DNA from: Abditibacteriaceae bacterium | Lineage (GTDB): Bacteria; Armatimonadota; Abditibacteriia; Abditibacteriales; Abditibacteriaceae | Reading direction: 5' to 3' | DNA: 64,000 bases | NCBI GenBank assembly: GCA_019239895.1 | Contig: JAFAZH010000015.1 | Span: 62,001 to 126,000, forward strand | Shown here: piece after piece, positions 62,638 to 64,000 of the stretch | How the letters are laid out: every line of letters begins with the position of its first letter | Position numbering within the stretch: position 1 is the first letter of the stretch | Position numbers and translations under genes: made by a program | The notes under the pieces: generated by a model | The model's input: only the letters and a program-made list of their open reading frames with translations | Database searches by the model: none | What the model was told of the DNA's origin: nothing

Positions 62638-62649
62638 CCAAATTCAAGT

Positions 62650-64000
62650 TCAAGGCATCGGTGCTACGATATGCCCTTCGACCGAAGGACTTTCTACTTT
62701 TGGCCCTAAGCCGAGTTTGTCCCACAGGGCGTCTACTTGCGCGACGGTGGCGCGATCCATTTTGACGACTTCGGGCCACTCGCGGGTGTGGCCTTCAGAG
62801 GGCCATTTGCGGGTCGCGTCGAGGCCCATTTTGGAGCCATAGCCCACCATTGGCGCGGCATGGTTGAGCGAATCTACCGGGCCTTTGACGATTTGCACAT
62901 CGCGCTGCGGGTCGATGTTATTGGTGGTACGCCAAATAACCTCGCTCAGATTATGCACATCCACATCGTCATCCACTACAATAATCACCTTAGAGAACAT
63001 CAGTTGGCCTAAGCCCCAGAGGGCGTGCATCACCTTATAGGCATGGTTAGGATACCGCTTCTTAATCGAGACAATAGCCAGATTATGAAAGCACGCTTCC
63101 ACGGGCAGGTGCATGTCCACAATTTCGGGCACCTGCGTCTTGATGAGCGGCTTAAAAATCGTGCCCACCGCGCCGCCCAGGTAGCCATCTTCCATTGGCG
63201 GGATGCCCACGATAGTTGCTGGATAAATAGGATTCTTGCGATGCGTGATGCACTTCACCCGAAACACCGGATAATCTTCGATGGGCGTATAGTAACCAGT
63301 ATGATCACCAAATGGGCCTTCGGGACGTGACTCGGCAGGGTCTATAGTGCCTTCGATCACATATTCACAATCGGCGGGAACGCGCACATCAATCGTTTCA
63401 CAAGGCACCATGTCCACGGGCTTGCCGCGCAGGAAACCGGCAAACATCATTTCATCTATCTCTTCTGGCAAGGGGGCTATGGCGCAAAAAGGCAGGCAGG
63501 GGTCGCCGCCCAAACAGATGGCCGCCTCGATAGATCGCTGCCTGGCGACAGCCTCACGGTGGTGTTGCGCTCCCACTTTATGAATCTGCCAGTGCATCCC
63601 GGTGGTATTACGGTCATAAATTTGGATACGATACATGCCAACGTTGCGCCGCCCGGTGTTAGGATTATGGGTAAATACCATCGGCAGCGTGATAAACGGG
63701 CCGCCATCATCCGGCCAACAGGTCAAAACGGGCAGTTGGCCTAAATCAACGGCCTCTCCAATATGCTTGATTTCTTTGCAGGGGCCATCGCTCACGGACT
63801 TGGTGCCCAGGCTGCGCAGCGTTGGCATAAGTTTCATGCCAGTCTGTAGTTTCCCCAGCAGACCTTCGGGCGGCACAGTTTTAATGATGTCTTCAATGCG
63901 GGAAGCGATATATTCCGGCTTATCGTGAAGGGCGAGGGCGAGGCGCGAGTGTGAGCCATACAGCCCAATCGCTACGGGCACCTGGGGTGCTTCTTTGACA
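62650..64000 (-). CDS. UbiD-family decarboxylase, 5' end cut by the window edge
   Basis: The frame runs to the right edge with no start reached (the GTG at 63981 is internal; VKEAPQVPVAI precedes it in frame). Visible 450 residues show the UbiD pattern: PVFRVKCITHRKNPIYPATIVG, AFTHN-like FTHNPNTGRRNVGMYRIQ, the prFMN/metal region ESRPEGPFGDHTGYY and a catalytic acidic set ending near EGPFGDHTG. It should decarboxylate an aromatic acid with prenylated FMN made by UbiX. With menG this supports menaquinone synthesis, for which a UbiD-like step is known in the futalosine route. Confidence 0.92.
   Translation of the reverse strand, partial: VKEAPQVPVAIGLYGSHSRLALALHDKPEYIASRIEDIIKTVPPEGLLGKLQTGMKLMPTLRSLGTKSVSDGPCKEIKHIGEAVDLGQLPVLTCWPDDGGPFITLPMVFTHNPNTGRRNVGMYRIQIYDRNTTGMHWQIHKVGAQHHREAVARQRSIEAAICLGGDPCLPFCAIAPLPEEIDEMMFAGFLRGKPVDMVPCETIDVRVPADCEYVIEGTIDPAESRPEGPFGDHTGYYTPIEDYPVFRVKCITHRKNPIYPATIVGIPPMEDGYLGGAVGTIFKPLIKTQVPEIVDMHLPVEACFHNLAIVSIKKRYPNHAYKVMHALWGLGQLMFSKVIIVVDDDVDVHNLSEVIWRTTNNIDPQRDVQIVKGPVDSLNHAAPMVGYGSKMGLDATRKWPSEGHTREWPEVVKMDRATVAQVDALWDKLGLGPKVESPSVEGHIVAPMP

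Noticed and set aside
1..64000. Genetic code with TGA as Trp or Gly
   Set aside because: Many genes with normal length end at TGA, for example 7163-7165, 10563-10565 and 2811-2813.

Overview
The window looks like a chromosomal segment of a free-living, carbohydrate-degrading bacterium, most likely Armatimonadota. This is inferred from the pseudopilin style ([19 protein letters not shown] then [12 protein letters not shown]), the many secreted glycosidases with no SusC/SusD pairs, stand-alone Flp pilins, and gaps filled with several families of long inverted repeats. No rRNA, tRNA, CRISPR array, transposase or phage gene was recognised. The standard code is in use, with TGA an ordinary stop in most genes.

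Region 1 (1-7.9 kb) holds the most notable content. Two AhpD-like (peroxidase-related) genes are each interrupted in frame by a TGA exactly where the family has the second Cys of its CxxC site (CKY-U and CHY-U). Each TGA is followed by a hairpin with the same AGUU tip, as in bacterial SECIS elements. Both are best read as selenoproteins: a secreted thioredoxin-like/AhpD fusion (55-1140) and a single-domain protein (2226-2813). The second sits in an apparent operon with a small Asn-Gln-repeat coiled coil, a pseudopilin, an OB-like lipoprotein (CPVAGCW) and an FMN-binding-like membrane protein. A MacB-like ABC exporter with two FtsX-type permeases, each carrying a GCPYDAA motif, follows.

Region 2 (8-16.2 kb) is a sugar ABC importer without its own ATPase (binding protein and two permeases), a LamG-like secreted protein, a PlsC-type acyltransferase, a membrane alpha/beta hydrolase and an SGNH esterase. 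Region 3 (16.2-23.3 kb) is regulatory: a double-domain KaiC-like ATPase, a hybrid histidine kinase, a strong terminator, an ECF sigma factor, a probable anti-sigma protein and a membrane protein, then a secreted protein on the other strand.

Region 4 (23.5-42.2 kb) is rich in secreted carbohydrate enzymes: a parallel beta-helix protein, gamma-glutamyltransferase, a 1192-residue probable alpha/alpha-barrel protein, a GH95-type enzyme, a clan GH-A enzyme, threonine aldolase, a tiny hydrophilic protein, a GT-C-like membrane protein and a GH1-like glycosidase that may start at ATA. Region 5 (42.3-58 kb) has CFA synthase, a membrane protein, CrcB, a soluble PRC/MgtE_N/CBS protein, a giant carboxypeptidase-regulatory-like repeat protein, an MFS transporter, HemB, an SDR dehydrogenase and a GH16 enzyme. 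Region 6 (58-64 kb) has a 20-residue membrane peptide between two terminators, two Flp pilins, a hexapeptide acyltransferase, a methyltransferase, and a tetrapyrrole/quinone set (CobA-HemD fusion, MenG/UbiE, UbiD cut by the right edge).

Intergenic DNA is dominated by inverted repeats with arms of about 20-48 bp in at least five families. Several arms are perfect, which suggests active spread or conversion.
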